Positions 52,781 to 61,262 of a DNA stretch of 64,000 nt are shown piece after piece (position 1 is the stretch's first letter; the number at the start of each line of letters is the position of its first letter). The translations under genes and the position numbers were made by a program. The stretch is from Dictyobacter aurantiacus. GTDB lineage: Bacteria > Chloroflexota > Ktedonobacteria > Ktedonobacterales > Ktedonobacteraceae. The notes beneath the pieces were generated by a model. That model ran no database searches, was not told the DNA's origin, and saw nothing but the letters and a program-made list of their open reading frames with translations. The DNA is taken from contig NZ_BIFQ01000001.1 in the NCBI RefSeq assembly GCF_003967515.1, positions 3,968,001 through 4,032,000 of the forward strand. The letters are read 5' to 3'.

Positions 52781-53758
52781 ATGGAATGGCGTGAGTTTCT
52801 GGGTAGTATCATCAATAATACGACCGAGCGCGATCGTATCGCTAGCGAAATTGGTGTGCATGCGGTAACGTTGAATCGCTGGGTGAGCGGCGAATCTTCT
52901 CCTCGTCCGCATAATATGCGGCAATTGTTGCGTGCCATCCCCAAGCAGCAACGCAGCCAGTTGCAGGCGTTGCTAGAAAAATACTCATCAGATGTTTCGG
53001 ATTTTGAAATCGATACCACCGCGCAGGAGATCCCGTATAAATTTATTATGGAGGTGCTGGATGCCAGGGCCAGTATCCCTGACCTGCTCCGCTTCTGGTC
53101 TATCACCCGCCTGGTTCTGCAGCAGGCCCTGCGACAACTGGATCCCGAGGGTGTGGGTATGGCGATCACCGTCGTACGCTGCATGCCTCCACGTGATGAT
53201 AAGATCCGAAGTTTGCGTGAGAGCGTGGGGCTGGGAACACCTCCCTGGGGTGGAGATTTAGAAGAGAAGGCGCTATTGCTGGGGGCGGAATCGCTGGCTG
53301 GCCATGTCACGGTATCGTGCCGCCTGGAGCAGATCGGCGATCTGCGGGCGAACAAGACGTTTTTGCCTGCCTACCAGGTCGAGCATGAGGTCAGTGCCGT
53401 CGCCTGCCCGATTATGCATGCCTGCCGGGTCGCGGGCTGCCTGCTCCTCTCCAGTACCCAGCTCGATTACTTCGCCCCGGAAGCGCGTCTATCGCTGGTA
53501 CGGGGATATACCAACCTCGTCTCACTGGCCTTTAATCCCGACGAATTTTATGACCCTGAAAAGATAGCTTTGCATATCATGCCACCTCCACCGCGGCAAC
53601 AAGAATTCTTCGATGGCTTCCGCCAGCGAGTCCTCAGACGCATGCAAGAGTCCTCGCGTTCTGAAAGGCGCCTGTCGAGCCCTGAGGCTGAACAACTTGA
53701 GTGGCAGGAGATTGAAGAATCCCTGCTCAACCTGCCCCCCGAGTCGCGGGTATCCTGA
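52781..53758 (+). CDS. XRE-type helix-turn-helix regulator with sensor domain
   Basis: A 325-residue protein with an N-terminal Cro/C1-like helix-turn-helix (about 10-60; IGVHAVTLNRWVSGESSPRP). A 180-residue middle domain could be GAF-like (ITRLVLQQALRQLDPEGVGM ... PIMHACRVAGCLLLSS), and the C-terminus is charged and helical. It is probably a ligand-responsive DNA-binding regulator; the ligand is unknown. ATG 52781 is chosen because GGAGG lies 5 bases upstream, and longer frames to 52742 have no site. Confidence 0.72.
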   Translation: MEWREFLGSIINNTTERDRIASEIGVHAVTLNRWVSGESSPRPHNMRQLLRAIPKQQRSQLQALLEKYSSDVSDFEIDTTAQEIPYKFIMEVLDARASIPDLLRFWSITRLVLQQALRQLDPEGVGMAITVVRCMPPRDDKIRSLRESVGLGTPPWGGDLEEKALLLGAESLAGHVTVSCRLEQIGDLRANKTFLPAYQVEHEVSAVACPIMHACRVAGCLLLSSTQLDYFAPEARLSLVRGYTNLVSLAFNPDEFYDPEKIALHIMPPPPRQQEFFDGFRQRVLRRMQESSRSERRLSSPEAEQLEWQEIEESLLNLPPESRVS

Positions 53759-53844
53759 TCGTTTGTTGCTCTTTGATTCAGGCGCAGATGCCATCGTCAT
53801 CCATATGTCATTACAAGACGTATTTTAGAGGAGATTGTGTAGGT

Positions 53845-53877
53845 GCCGGGCTCGTCCCGGCTTTGTCGCGAAGCGAC
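53845..53877. repeat. Small double-hairpin intergenic element
   Basis: GCCGGG/CCCGGC (53845-53850 with 53856-53861) and GTCGC/GCGAC (53865-53869 with 53873-53877) lie side by side. It may terminate the regulator's transcript or be a short intergenic repeat. Confidence 0.5.
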
Positions 53878-54035
53878 CCCGTGTCCGGACGTTTACGTTC
53901 CACCAACGACAATATCCTTCCCTTCCAAAGTCGGACATATTGCCCACAAGGATCGAGCCGTTACCTGGGAGCGGGGTGGTTGATGTGGTATGCTGTGGGA
54001 AGCACGCTATATGGAAAATGAGAGGATGAGGCTTG

Positions 54036-54674
54036 ATGGCCCTGATTTTAGTTGATCGATTTCATAGCCGTAAAAGAGACGAGCAGCAGCGCCTGATAGA
54101 TGCTGATCAGCTACAAAAGATGGAGGAGCTGGCTCTGTTGGAGGGCGAGCAGCTGCGCCCGCTGGCGTTGCTGAGCCTGCAAATGTTTATTGTTGGTGGA
54201 CTCTTCTTTGTTGTGTTGGATCTGTTATCCTATCACTGGCATTATCAAACCTGGCTGGCCCCGCTCAGCGCCCTGGGTATTCTCCGTTGGATTATCCTTA
54301 ACGTGGTTGGCTATCTGCTTATCCTCTGTGTCCATGAGTTGATCCATGGTGTCGTCTTTGCTTTCTGGGGAGGCCGTCCCCATTTCGGTGCCAGGCTGCC
54401 ACTCGCCCTCTACTGTGGAGCCAGCCAGCAGCTCTTTCGGCGCGACCACTACCTGGCCGTTGGCCTGGCGCCGCTCATCTTCCTTACTCTGCTGGGTATC
54501 ATCGTGACCATCTTCTACCCCGGTCCCGCCTCCTATCTCTTATTTGCCTTCGCGGGCAACTTCTCGGGGGCCGCAGGTGACGTGGTGGTTGCCCGACGCG
54601 TGGCGCGCCTCCCTAAACCCACCCTGATCGAAGACACCGAAGTTGGCTATACCGCCTGGAAGCTCCCCGAATAA
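54036..54674 (+). CDS. DUF3267-like putative membrane zinc metalloprotease
   Basis: A 212-residue membrane protein with four or five helices. The zincin motif HELIHG (in LCVHELIHGVVFAFWGG) lies inside a helix at about residue 100, and a second conserved aspartate or asparagine region follows (FAGNFSGAAGDV). This is the arrangement of DUF3267 and related intramembrane-type metallopeptidases. Substrate is unknown. ATG 54036 follows AGGATGAGG. A 41-bp palindrome stands 40 bp after its stop. Confidence 0.82.
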   Translation: MALILVDRFHSRKRDEQQRLIDADQLQKMEELALLEGEQLRPLALLSLQMFIVGGLFFVVLDLLSYHWHYQTWLAPLSALGILRWIILNVVGYLLILCVHELIHGVVFAFWGGRPHFGARLPLALYCGASQQLFRRDHYLAVGLAPLIFLTLLGIIVTIFYPGPASYLLFAFAGNFSGAAGDVVVARRVARLPKPTLIEDTEVGYTAWKLPE

Positions 54675-54714
54675 GCACCAGCGGTGTCCGAATGCTGCAG
54701 GTTTCACGCCTTTG

Positions 54715-54800
54715 GCACTCGTTTTTTAGGAGGATGTGTAACATATAGGTGGAGCATTCGCTCCACCTATATGTTACACATCCTCCTAAAAAACGAGTGC
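54715..54800. repeat. Very long perfect inverted repeat (41-bp arms)
   Basis: Arms 54715-54755 and 54760-54800 are exact complements around a 4-nt loop. Each arm contains a run of six T or A. It is directly followed by a GC-rich stretch with the 26-bp core (54809-54834) shared with the repeat beside the palindrome at 2939-3013. Confidence 0.95.
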
Positions 54801-54808
54801 GGCCACGC

Positions 54809-54834
54809 ATGCGGACGCCCGTGCGGGGGCGCTC
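54809..54834. repeat. 26-bp repeat, copy 2 (copy 1 at 3028-3053)
   Basis: Begins ATGCGGACGCCCG and ends GGGGGCGCTC; identical at 3028-3053. Both copies lie 9-15 bp to the right of a long palindrome and in the same orientation, and matching bases extend to the left (GCGG...CG). Confidence 0.9.
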
Positions 54835-55028
54835 AAGTACCCCTACAAGAGGAGGGCCTGATGTGTGATATACTATTTTTTAGTAGAAGGTCATGTTGGG
54901 GGAGGGCAAATATTTTTCGGCCGCCACCGGCCACACCGCCTCTATTTGTTCTCACATGTATATCCTCTCACTACCACCAATATAGAAGTTAAGGAAGCGA
55001 GTCAGTCGCTTCCAGGTCAGGATGAGTA

Positions 55029-55982
55029 ATGCCAGAACTACCTGAAGTTGAATATACCGCGCGCCAGCTGCGCGCCTCTGTCGTGGGGGCGACCATTCGG
55101 GAGGCGTATGTCTTCTGGGAGCGCACCATCAGCCATCCCGCGGTGCCAGATTTCCTGGCCGAGGTGGCTGGCCGCCGCATCGAAGGTGTGCGCAGGCGTG
55201 GCAAGTTTTTATTGATCGATCTGAGTGGCAATATGTTTCTCTCAATCCATCGGCGTATGACAGGTAACTTCCTGCTGCTGCCGGTGGGGTGGAGGCTGGA
55301 CACCAGCCTGCGTGAGCGGGACCGGGTGGCCTGGAATACGCGTGGTCCCAGCTTTTACGTGGCTGGAGAGCAGGAGGCGACCGAACAGGCTGAATTAAAG
55401 TACTGCCGGGCCTGTTTCGTCTTCGAAGATGGACGCTGCCTGCTCTTCACCGATCCACGCAAATTTGGCAAGATCGGGCTGTGGTCCCGAGAACGAGAGC
55501 AGGAGGCGCTCAAGGGACTGGGTCCCGAGCCGCTGGAAGCCGAGTTTTCGGTGGAGCGGTTCGCCAGCTCGCTGCGTGGTCGCCGAACCGTGATCAAGCA
55601 GGTGCTGTTGGATCAGACCGTCGTCGCGGGTGTGGGCAATATCTACGCCGATGAGGCCCTGTTTTACGCCCGTATTCATCCTTTACGGCGCGCGGAAAGT
55701 CTTTCGGCGGACGAGATTCGGACGCTGCACGAGGGGATCGTCGATGTGTTGACGCGCGGAATTGAGCATGGAGGTACATCATTTAATGATTACCGGGACC
55801 TGTGGGGAGAGGCCGGTGATAACTTTAACCATGTGCGGGTCTACCATCAAGAGGGCAAGCCCTGTAGCCGCTGTGGCACGATTATAGAGCGTATGGTGAT
55901 CGCCCAGCGCAGTGCCCACTTCTGTCCCGGTTGCCAGCAGGCGCCTGCTCAGCGGGGGGATATCGTGACCAGCGTCCCATAG
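55029..55982 (+). CDS. mutM: Formamidopyrimidine-DNA glycosylase
   Basis: A 317-residue base-excision repair enzyme that removes 8-oxoguanine and formamidopyrimidines and nicks the strand. The N-terminal PELPEVE supplies the catalytic proline and glutamate. The helix-two-turn-helix region contains VAGVGNIYADEALF, and the C-terminal zinc finger has four cysteines (CSRCGTIIER ... FCPGCQ). Slightly longer than the usual 270-290 residues because of insertions in the N-terminal domain (around 95-130). The start codon at 55029 is fixed by the need for Pro2. Confidence 0.96.
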   Translation: MPELPEVEYTARQLRASVVGATIREAYVFWERTISHPAVPDFLAEVAGRRIEGVRRRGKFLLIDLSGNMFLSIHRRMTGNFLLLPVGWRLDTSLRERDRVAWNTRGPSFYVAGEQEATEQAELKYCRACFVFEDGRCLLFTDPRKFGKIGLWSREREQEALKGLGPEPLEAEFSVERFASSLRGRRTVIKQVLLDQTVVAGVGNIYADEALFYARIHPLRRAESLSADEIRTLHEGIVDVLTRGIEHGGTSFNDYRDLWGEAGDNFNHVRVYHQEGKPCSRCGTIIERMVIAQRSAHFCPGCQQAPAQRGDIVTSVP

Positions 55983-56016
55983 CGGGCGTTCCCCCGGCCT
56001 CTGTGAGATCACATGT

Positions 56017-56487
56017 TTATTGTGGAGTAAAGAAGGCCGGGGTACACGTGACCGTTTTGCCATCGACGTTAAACGACACATCTACCGTCGCGGCGGTCAG
56101 CCGGGGCTGCTGTCCCCGTAACTGAAGCACAAAGGTCACGTAACCGCCGCTATCGCTGACCGGCGCCTGGTCCAGGTTAAGATCGCCGTACGCAAAGTGG
56201 GCCGTAGCTTGAGCAGATGCTCCCGCAACCGGCTTGACATTTTGCGTCAAACGGGCGTAGATATTAATAACGCCATACGGGCCCGGATTGTTGGCGGATG
56301 ACCAGGCGCCACAGAGATACTTCGGTATCTTTGGAACCGATGGAACATCTTTCTGGAATGACTTATTCACAGTCACCGTTGGTTGTGCCTTTGGGCGCGT
56401 CACCGCGACAGTTGGGCCACAGGCAGACAAAACAAGCAGGAGTGTCAGGAGCAAGGCGCTCATTAGAAATAATGACGTTTTTTTCAT
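56017..56487 (-). CDS. Small secreted lipoprotein, function unknown
   Basis: A 156-residue protein with a classical signal peptide and lipobox (LLLVLSAC, lipid cysteine at 23). The mature part is rich in Val, Thr and Pro and seems all-beta, with two cysteines (CGAW and VTCTP) that could form a disulfide. No family was recognised. It is convergent with mutM, 34 bp apart. It could be a surface-exposed immunoglobulin-like domain. Confidence 0.75.
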   Translation of the reverse strand: MKKTSLFLMSALLLTLLLVLSACGPTVAVTRPKAQPTVTVNKSFQKDVPSVPKIPKYLCGAWSSANNPGPYGVINIYARLTQNVKPVAGASAQATAHFAYGDLNLDQAPVSDSGGYVTFVLQLRGQQPRLTAATVDVSFNVDGKTVTCTPAFFTPQ

Positions 56488-56968
56488 AGCACTCTAATTG
56501 AAATTTCTTCGTTATTCTTGAATAAGAAACGACAATGCATAATGAACAGGTGTGGCAGCGCTCCAGCGTTGCAAGGATAGATATCGGTGGACCCACTTTT
56601 TAGGAATTACATACAGTATAACATACCTGAATAGTGAGCCAGACCATATGTCTTGTTGATATCACTCCGGAAAAGCGGAGTGCAGGGGCGGCAGCCCCTG
56701 ACGGAGCGCGATGGCAGACATGCTCCCAGCATGTCAGTCCTCGCACCCCTCCCTTCCCTGGGAAGGGCGGAGAGCCGATAATCACCTTCACCATGCATGA
56801 CCACAACCAGATTACTGCAAATGTATGAAAAAGTCATGAATAGCAACTTATGAGTAAGAAAGAGCTACCTTTGGCTTGCTGAATAAGTTGGACTGTGTTA
56901 CACTGTGACTGGTTGTAGGATGCAGATGAATAATCATTGTGCAATGATCGACTTGAGGTATTACTTTT
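56488..56968. repeat. Gene-free region with a four-hairpin repeat (56663-56767)
   Basis: Four short perfect stems lie almost back to back: 56663-56682 (7 bp), 56683-56700 (7 bp), 56717-56735 (8 bp) and 56751-56767 (8 bp). The cluster looks like a composite intergenic repeat rather than a terminator, as no T-run follows. A word similar to the last stem recurs in the NYN gene near 10055. The rest of the 480 bp holds the upstream region of larB. Confidence 0.55.
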
Positions 56969-57841
56969 GTGAATCACGAAATTGATAGACAATTCGAACT
57001 CTTTAACCAGTTGCTCGGTGAAAGTCCATTCGGGCACAACGATCTTCATATGGGACAAACTGAGCAAGCATCCGAGTCAGGTAGTTCTATTCATTCCGGG
57101 AATACACCGGTACCACCAGTGAACGCTGCACAGCCTGAGACCTCCTCTGCCATCCATACTCGTCCCGATCCTGGACGCGAGCAACGGAAAGGGGCCCCCG
57201 AGGTTATTCTTGGGGCCACCAAAGAGACGGCGCAAATTATTTCAATGGCGCATGGTCTCTTAGACGGGACCGGGCGTGCGATCATCAGTCGCTTGCGCCC
57301 TGACTCGATCCTTCCTCTCCAGACAGAGTTTCAAGCCTACACTGTTCGTACGCTTGCGGCGGCTCGCGCTATGGCGATCTACCGTCCTGATTATGTACAC
57401 AAAAAGACCGGCGGTCACGTTGGCGTGATCAGTGCCGGAACATCGGATATTCCAGTAGCGGAAGAAGCGGCGCTCATCGCGGAAGAGATGGGCTGCCACG
57501 TCACACCTATCTATGATGTTGGAGTTGCAGGGCTTCACCGTTTGTTTGGACCACTGCGTGAACTGCTCTCCAATGAGGTTGATGTGATTATCGTTGCTGC
57601 TGGTATGGATGGAGCTTTACCTTCGGTTATCGCAGGGCTGGTGCCAGTTCCAGTTATCGGGCTACCAACGTCGATTGGCTATGGTTTTGGCGGCAATGGG
57701 GTTGCCGCATTGCTTTCGATGTTGCAAACGTGTGCGCCAGGACTTTCAGTCGTCAATATCGATAATGGTGTTGGCGCTGGAATCACAGCGGCGCTGGTTG
57801 CCAATCGTGTGGCGCAGGCGCGTGAACATCAGTCGCAGTAG
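56969..57841 (+). CDS. larB: LarB, nickel-pincer cofactor biosynthesis carboxylase
   Basis: A 290-residue protein whose C-terminal two-thirds matches LarB, related to the PurE carboxylase: GVISAGTSDIPVAEEA, YDVGVAGLHRLF, VAAGMDGALPSVIAGL and VIGLPTSIGYGFGGNGVAAL. LarB carboxylates and hydrolyses nicotinic acid adenine dinucleotide as the first step to the nickel cofactor of lactate racemase. LarC and LarE, needed for the later steps, are not in the window. The first 75 residues are poorly conserved and may be a leader domain. GTG 56969 has GAGGT upstream. Confidence 0.9.
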   Translation: MNHEIDRQFELFNQLLGESPFGHNDLHMGQTEQASESGSSIHSGNTPVPPVNAAQPETSSAIHTRPDPGREQRKGAPEVILGATKETAQIISMAHGLLDGTGRAIISRLRPDSILPLQTEFQAYTVRTLAAARAMAIYRPDYVHKKTGGHVGVISAGTSDIPVAEEAALIAEEMGCHVTPIYDVGVAGLHRLFGPLRELLSNEVDVIIVAAGMDGALPSVIAGLVPVPVIGLPTSIGYGFGGNGVAALLSMLQTCAPGLSVVNIDNGVGAGITAALVANRVAQAREHQSQ

Positions 57842-57932
57842 GGAAGCAGCGAGATGTTCTGAATGTAGAATGTCTCACCGCTAATATGTTGGGTAAACGT
57901 GGGTACGAAGTTTTAGAGAGGCGGGACTTTCT

Positions 57933-58208
57933 ATGGCAAATAATAAACGTGGGCCCGAGCCGGGATCACAAAAAGCCAAGCATGGTGGCCAAGCTGTACG
58001 TGAGAAATATGGTCCGGAATTCTACTCGAAGATTGGTAAGAAGGGTGGCGAGACGGTGAAGGAGAAACGCGGCCCACAATTTTATGCTGAGATTGGGAAG
58101 AAGGGTGGTGAGTCAACCAAGCGACAGCAAGGCTCTGAATTCTACTCACGGATTGGGAAGAAGGGTGGCGAGCGTGGCCGTACAGCCTCAGATAGCCAGG
58201 AAGAATAG
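57933..58208 (+). CDS. KGG-repeat stress protein (GsiB-like)
   Basis: A 91-residue hydrophilic, lysine- and glycine-rich protein with three near-perfect repeats of about 21 residues, each ending in IGKKGGE (at about 33-41, 54-62 and 75-83). This is the KGG repeat of desiccation- or stress-induced proteins such as Bacillus GsiB, related to plant LEA group 1. No membrane segment. Ribosome site GAGGCGGGA. It would be soluble and probably disordered; protection in dry or starved cells fits the presumed lifestyle. Confidence 0.88.
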   Translation: MANNKRGPEPGSQKAKHGGQAVREKYGPEFYSKIGKKGGETVKEKRGPQFYAEIGKKGGESTKRQQGSEFYSRIGKKGGERGRTASDSQEE

Positions 58209-58411
58209 GGAAGATTCCTTTCCTTATCGTGGTCGGCGAAATGCTTTCTAGTGCGCGGACCCCGATGGGTTGAGGAATGCCCCTGGTATTCTGGTTGTGT
58301 CCCAAGTCGTAGCAAGACCGCATCCCATTGCTGCTTTTTTCTTGAATGAAATAGCGCGACGGGCATGCGGCCTTCGCATGATGATCCACTGTTTGCCTTT
58401 GTGCGGCTGAT

Positions 58412-60001
58412 TTATTTTTCGTTGCGCTTAATAAATGGAGGTGGCTCGATGGCCCCATCCTGGTCCACCGTAGGGCGATAGCGTGGCCCGCCTTCCTGCC
58501 TGTTTCCCATGCCACGGATTCCACGCAGATCGTTCAGGCTCCGCTGTTGCCGACCCGGTTGGGGCGGATTGGTCGGGTGTAGTGCCGGTGGCATGCGAGT
58601 CGGTGGTGGGGCCACCGGTGGCTCTGGTGGCTGAACCGGTGGGGTCGCACCCGGGAACCCTGGCATGCCAGCTGTTTGCCAGGGTCGGCCCGAACCCTGG
58701 TCAGGGTAGGTGGGAGCCGTGGTTGGCCTGTTAGCTAGCGGCATGCCGGAAGGAGGCACGCGGGCCGCTGAGACCTGATGGCCATGTAATAATCCATGCC
58801 CACGTGTTCCGCGTAGTTCTTCCATGCCGGCCGCGATCAGGGTGACGCGAATGGTATCGTTGAGCGTGGGATCGACCACCGCGCCAAAAATAATATCGGC
58901 CGCATCATCGATGGCGGCACCAATGTGTTCGGCCACCTCATTTACCTCGAACAGGGTCATATCCTCGCCGCCGCTGATATTAAATAAGACACGTTTGGCG
59001 CCTCGGATCGTGACGTTTAAGAAGCCACCGGCGACCGCCTCCTCGGCCGCTACCTGCGCCCGATTGCGGCCCGAACCCTGACCAATGCTCATCAAAGCTG
59101 TACCAGCCTCCCGCAGCACGCTGCGCACATCGGCGAAGTCGACATTGATCATACCCGGCACGTTAATCACCTCAGCGATGCCCTGCACGCCCTGACGCAG
59201 AACATCGTCCGCTACCTTAAAGGCATCCGCCAGATTGCGGTCGCGGGCCACTGTATTGAGCAGGCGATCATTGGGAATGGTGATCAGCGCGTCAATTTCG
59301 GCGCTTAACTCGGCCAGCCCCTGCTCGGCGATGCGCTTGCGCCGCGAGCCCTCAAACGTAAACGGCAGGGTCACGATACCAACGGTCAGCGCCCCCATCT
59401 GCCTGGCGATCGACGCCACTACGGGCGCGGCGCCCGTCCCCGTGCCACCCCCCATACCGGCCGCGATAAAAACCAGATCCGCGTTGCCCAGGGCCTCACG
59501 GATCTCGGCGCTACTCTCGGTTGCCGCGCGCATACCCACCGCCGCGTTACCACCGGCACCCAGACCCTTGGTATGATTCTGGCCCAGGCAGATCCGATGA
59601 GGGGCCTCACAGAGGGCCAGTACCTGGGCATCGGTATTCATGGCCACAAAGCGCACGCCTCGTACATGGGTATGGATCATGCGATTGACCGCGTTCATGC
59701 CGCCGCCACCAACGCCGACCACGACAATATCTACATTGTGGGGTGCTTCCGCGGAAGCCTCGAAATCAAGAGGAGACTGGGGAGAAAGGGGATCTCCATC
59801 GGTGTAGCGCTGATCCCAACCGCCGCGCGCCGGGTCTGGTGCCCCTGGCACGTTCTCCGCTACTTCATGACGAAGAATCGCCCACTGATTTTCCTGCCCT
59901 TCATACACGTCTGGCGCCTGTCTGGCCTGGTCCCTCCACGGCTCGGAGGCCATGTTGCGTTTGTATGCATCATCTGACATTGGTTGCATGCACACCCCCA
60001 T
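58412..60001 (-). CDS. ftsZ: Cell division protein FtsZ with long N-terminal extension
   Basis: A 529-residue FtsZ. The GTPase core begins at about residue 88 (VDIVVVGVGGGGMNAVNRM) with the tubulin signature GMGGGTGTGAAPV and the T7 loop NVDFADVRSVL. The core ends near 405, followed by a Pro/Gly/Arg-rich linker of about 110 residues and a C-terminal peptide EPPPFIKR resembling the FtsA/SepF-binding tail. The N-terminal 88 residues, acidic and unstructured, are much longer than the usual 10-20. No ftsA, ftsQ or mur genes are nearby. Start may be ATG 60001 (after GAGAGGAA) or ATG 59989. Confidence 0.93.
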   Translation of the reverse strand: MGVCMQPMSDDAYKRNMASEPWRDQARQAPDVYEGQENQWAILRHEVAENVPGAPDPARGGWDQRYTDGDPLSPQSPLDFEASAEAPHNVDIVVVGVGGGGMNAVNRMIHTHVRGVRFVAMNTDAQVLALCEAPHRICLGQNHTKGLGAGGNAAVGMRAATESSAEIREALGNADLVFIAAGMGGGTGTGAAPVVASIARQMGALTVGIVTLPFTFEGSRRKRIAEQGLAELSAEIDALITIPNDRLLNTVARDRNLADAFKVADDVLRQGVQGIAEVINVPGMINVDFADVRSVLREAGTALMSIGQGSGRNRAQVAAEEAVAGGFLNVTIRGAKRVLFNISGGEDMTLFEVNEVAEHIGAAIDDAADIIFGAVVDPTLNDTIRVTLIAAGMEELRGTRGHGLLHGHQVSAARVPPSGMPLANRPTTAPTYPDQGSGRPWQTAGMPGFPGATPPVQPPEPPVAPPPTRMPPALHPTNPPQPGRQQRSLNDLRGIRGMGNRQEGGPRYRPTVDQDGAIEPPPFIKRNEK

Positions 60002-60348
60002 TTCCTCTCATCGAAACAAACGGTGCACCTCTCTACGAGAGAACAGGGTGCCGTCTTTCTTCTCAGTTTTTTCTTCGAGGCTGGTCAGGTTCAGGCCCGG
60101 TCTTTTCTATCCTCAAACAGCAAAAAATATATGCTCGAATTCTATTGGTAATCTGTTGAGGATAACAAACAGGCCCCGCCTTTGAGCGGGGGGCACCTGA
60201 CGTAATAAAAGCATTCCATCCGCATTGTAACAAGAGTGTCAAGTATATATCAGGGAGGATACTTATGCCACTATGGGCCCATGCCTCTTATATAACATAA
60301 CGAATTAGAGCAGGAAAAAGTGCTACCACTCTTCCATGCTCAGATAAC
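60002..60348. other. Gene-free region upstream of ftsZ
   Basis: About 350 bp with no gene. It should contain the ftsZ promoter. No strong consensus was identified. Confidence 0.4.
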
Positions 60349-60371
60349 AAAAAAGCTCTGATGATCAGAGC
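60349..60371 (-). terminator. Terminator of the 41-aa gene
   Basis: On the minus strand GCTCTG (60371-60366) and CAGAGC (60360-60355) form a stem extended by AT pairs, followed by six T. Confidence 0.75.
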
Positions 60372-60430
60372 ATGCGCAGATAGATTGGAGGCGCGCATAT
60401 CTCTCATGCATCAGAGCCTGGAAAACAATG

Positions 60431-60556
60431 CTACTCTTTTTTGAGTGAGAATGAACTGCCAGTTTTGGCCGCCTTCTTCTCACGTTGAGCCTCTTTTTTC
60501 TGTTTATTTGATTTCGGAGCTGCTTTTTGCACCTTCTTCTGTTCTTTATTCGCCAC
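60431..60556 (-). CDS. Small lysine-rich protein, 41 aa
   Basis: A short reading frame starts at GTG 60556 and encodes 41 residues, beginning VANKEQKKVQKAAPKSNKQ and ending SSFSLKKE. About one third is lysine, and there is no cysteine or membrane segment. AGGAGG lies 8 bases before the start and a terminator 60 bp after the stop, so the gene is well supported despite its size. It is probably a disordered nucleic-acid- or ribosome-associated protein, but no family was recognised. Confidence 0.72.
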   Translation of the reverse strand: MANKEQKKVQKAAPKSNKQKKEAQREKKAAKTGSSFSLKKE

Positions 60557-60659
60557 GATAGGTATCCTCCTGAAACTGTATAATCCAAACTATAGGCATA
60601 ACCTATGCTATATCTTATTGTATCAAAATCTGCGGATGAGGTGTTGGGTGCAACGAGCT

Positions 60660-61097
60660 TTACTGATAATTGTACTGCTCTTGCAGCCGTTTCTCCTCGA
60701 ATGTTGCCAGGGCATGGGTAATCATGCGAATGACACTGCCGATATCCATGGGTTTACGAATCTGATAGATGCCGCGCTTTTCTAACTCTTTTACAGGTAA
60801 CGTTGCGCTCATCATAATCGCGGGCACCCCGCGGGTCTCGTCTATTTCCTGAAGGCGATCATAGAGCTCTAAACCATTTAATTTTGGCAGGCGGTAGTCC
60901 AGCAGCATCAGGCAGGGCCGGATGTGGGGCGTCTGCTCTAAAGCCGTCTGCCCATTATCTATGACTGTGGTATGGTAAGGTGTCTCCTCTTCAATCAACT
61001 GCTGCAGAAATTGAGCAATATCTGCATCATCTTCAACAATTAAAATCGTCGTGTTCCGTGGGCCAAGTGCCGCGGGCGGAATGACTTCTCGTGGCAT
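60660..61097 (-). CDS. Single-domain response regulator
   Basis: A 145-residue CheY-like receiver domain with no output domain. The acidic pocket is in LIVEDDADIAQF, the phospho-acceptor aspartate in MLLDYRLPKLNG (about residue 67), the conserved serine in IMMSATLP and lysine in QIRKPMDI. It would relay a phosphate or act by protein contacts. No histidine kinase is encoded nearby. Ribosome site AAAAGGAG. Confidence 0.93.
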   Translation of the reverse strand: MPREVIPPAALGPRNTTILIVEDDADIAQFLQQLIEEETPYHTTVIDNGQTALEQTPHIRPCLMLLDYRLPKLNGLELYDRLQEIDETRGVPAIMMSATLPVKELEKRGIYQIRKPMDIGSVIRMITHALATFEEKRLQEQYNYQ

Positions 61098-61262
61098 GAT
61101 GAACTCCTTTTCCGCATGCGATAGTTAAGATGCGAATATAATGCTATACCTTAATGTAACGGTTCTCGAACGACATTAGTGACGCACGAAAGGGGGCAAT
61201 TATATGACATTGCTGGTGCCTTCCGTATTTCCTATCCTGCTTTCTACACTTTACGCACTTAA

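Noticed and set aside
60340-60588. An 82-codon arginine- and lysine-rich frame on the minus strand
   Set aside because: It overlaps the shorter frame at 60431-60556, which has the AGGAGG site and a conserved-looking lysine-rich composition. The longer frame runs through the terminator.
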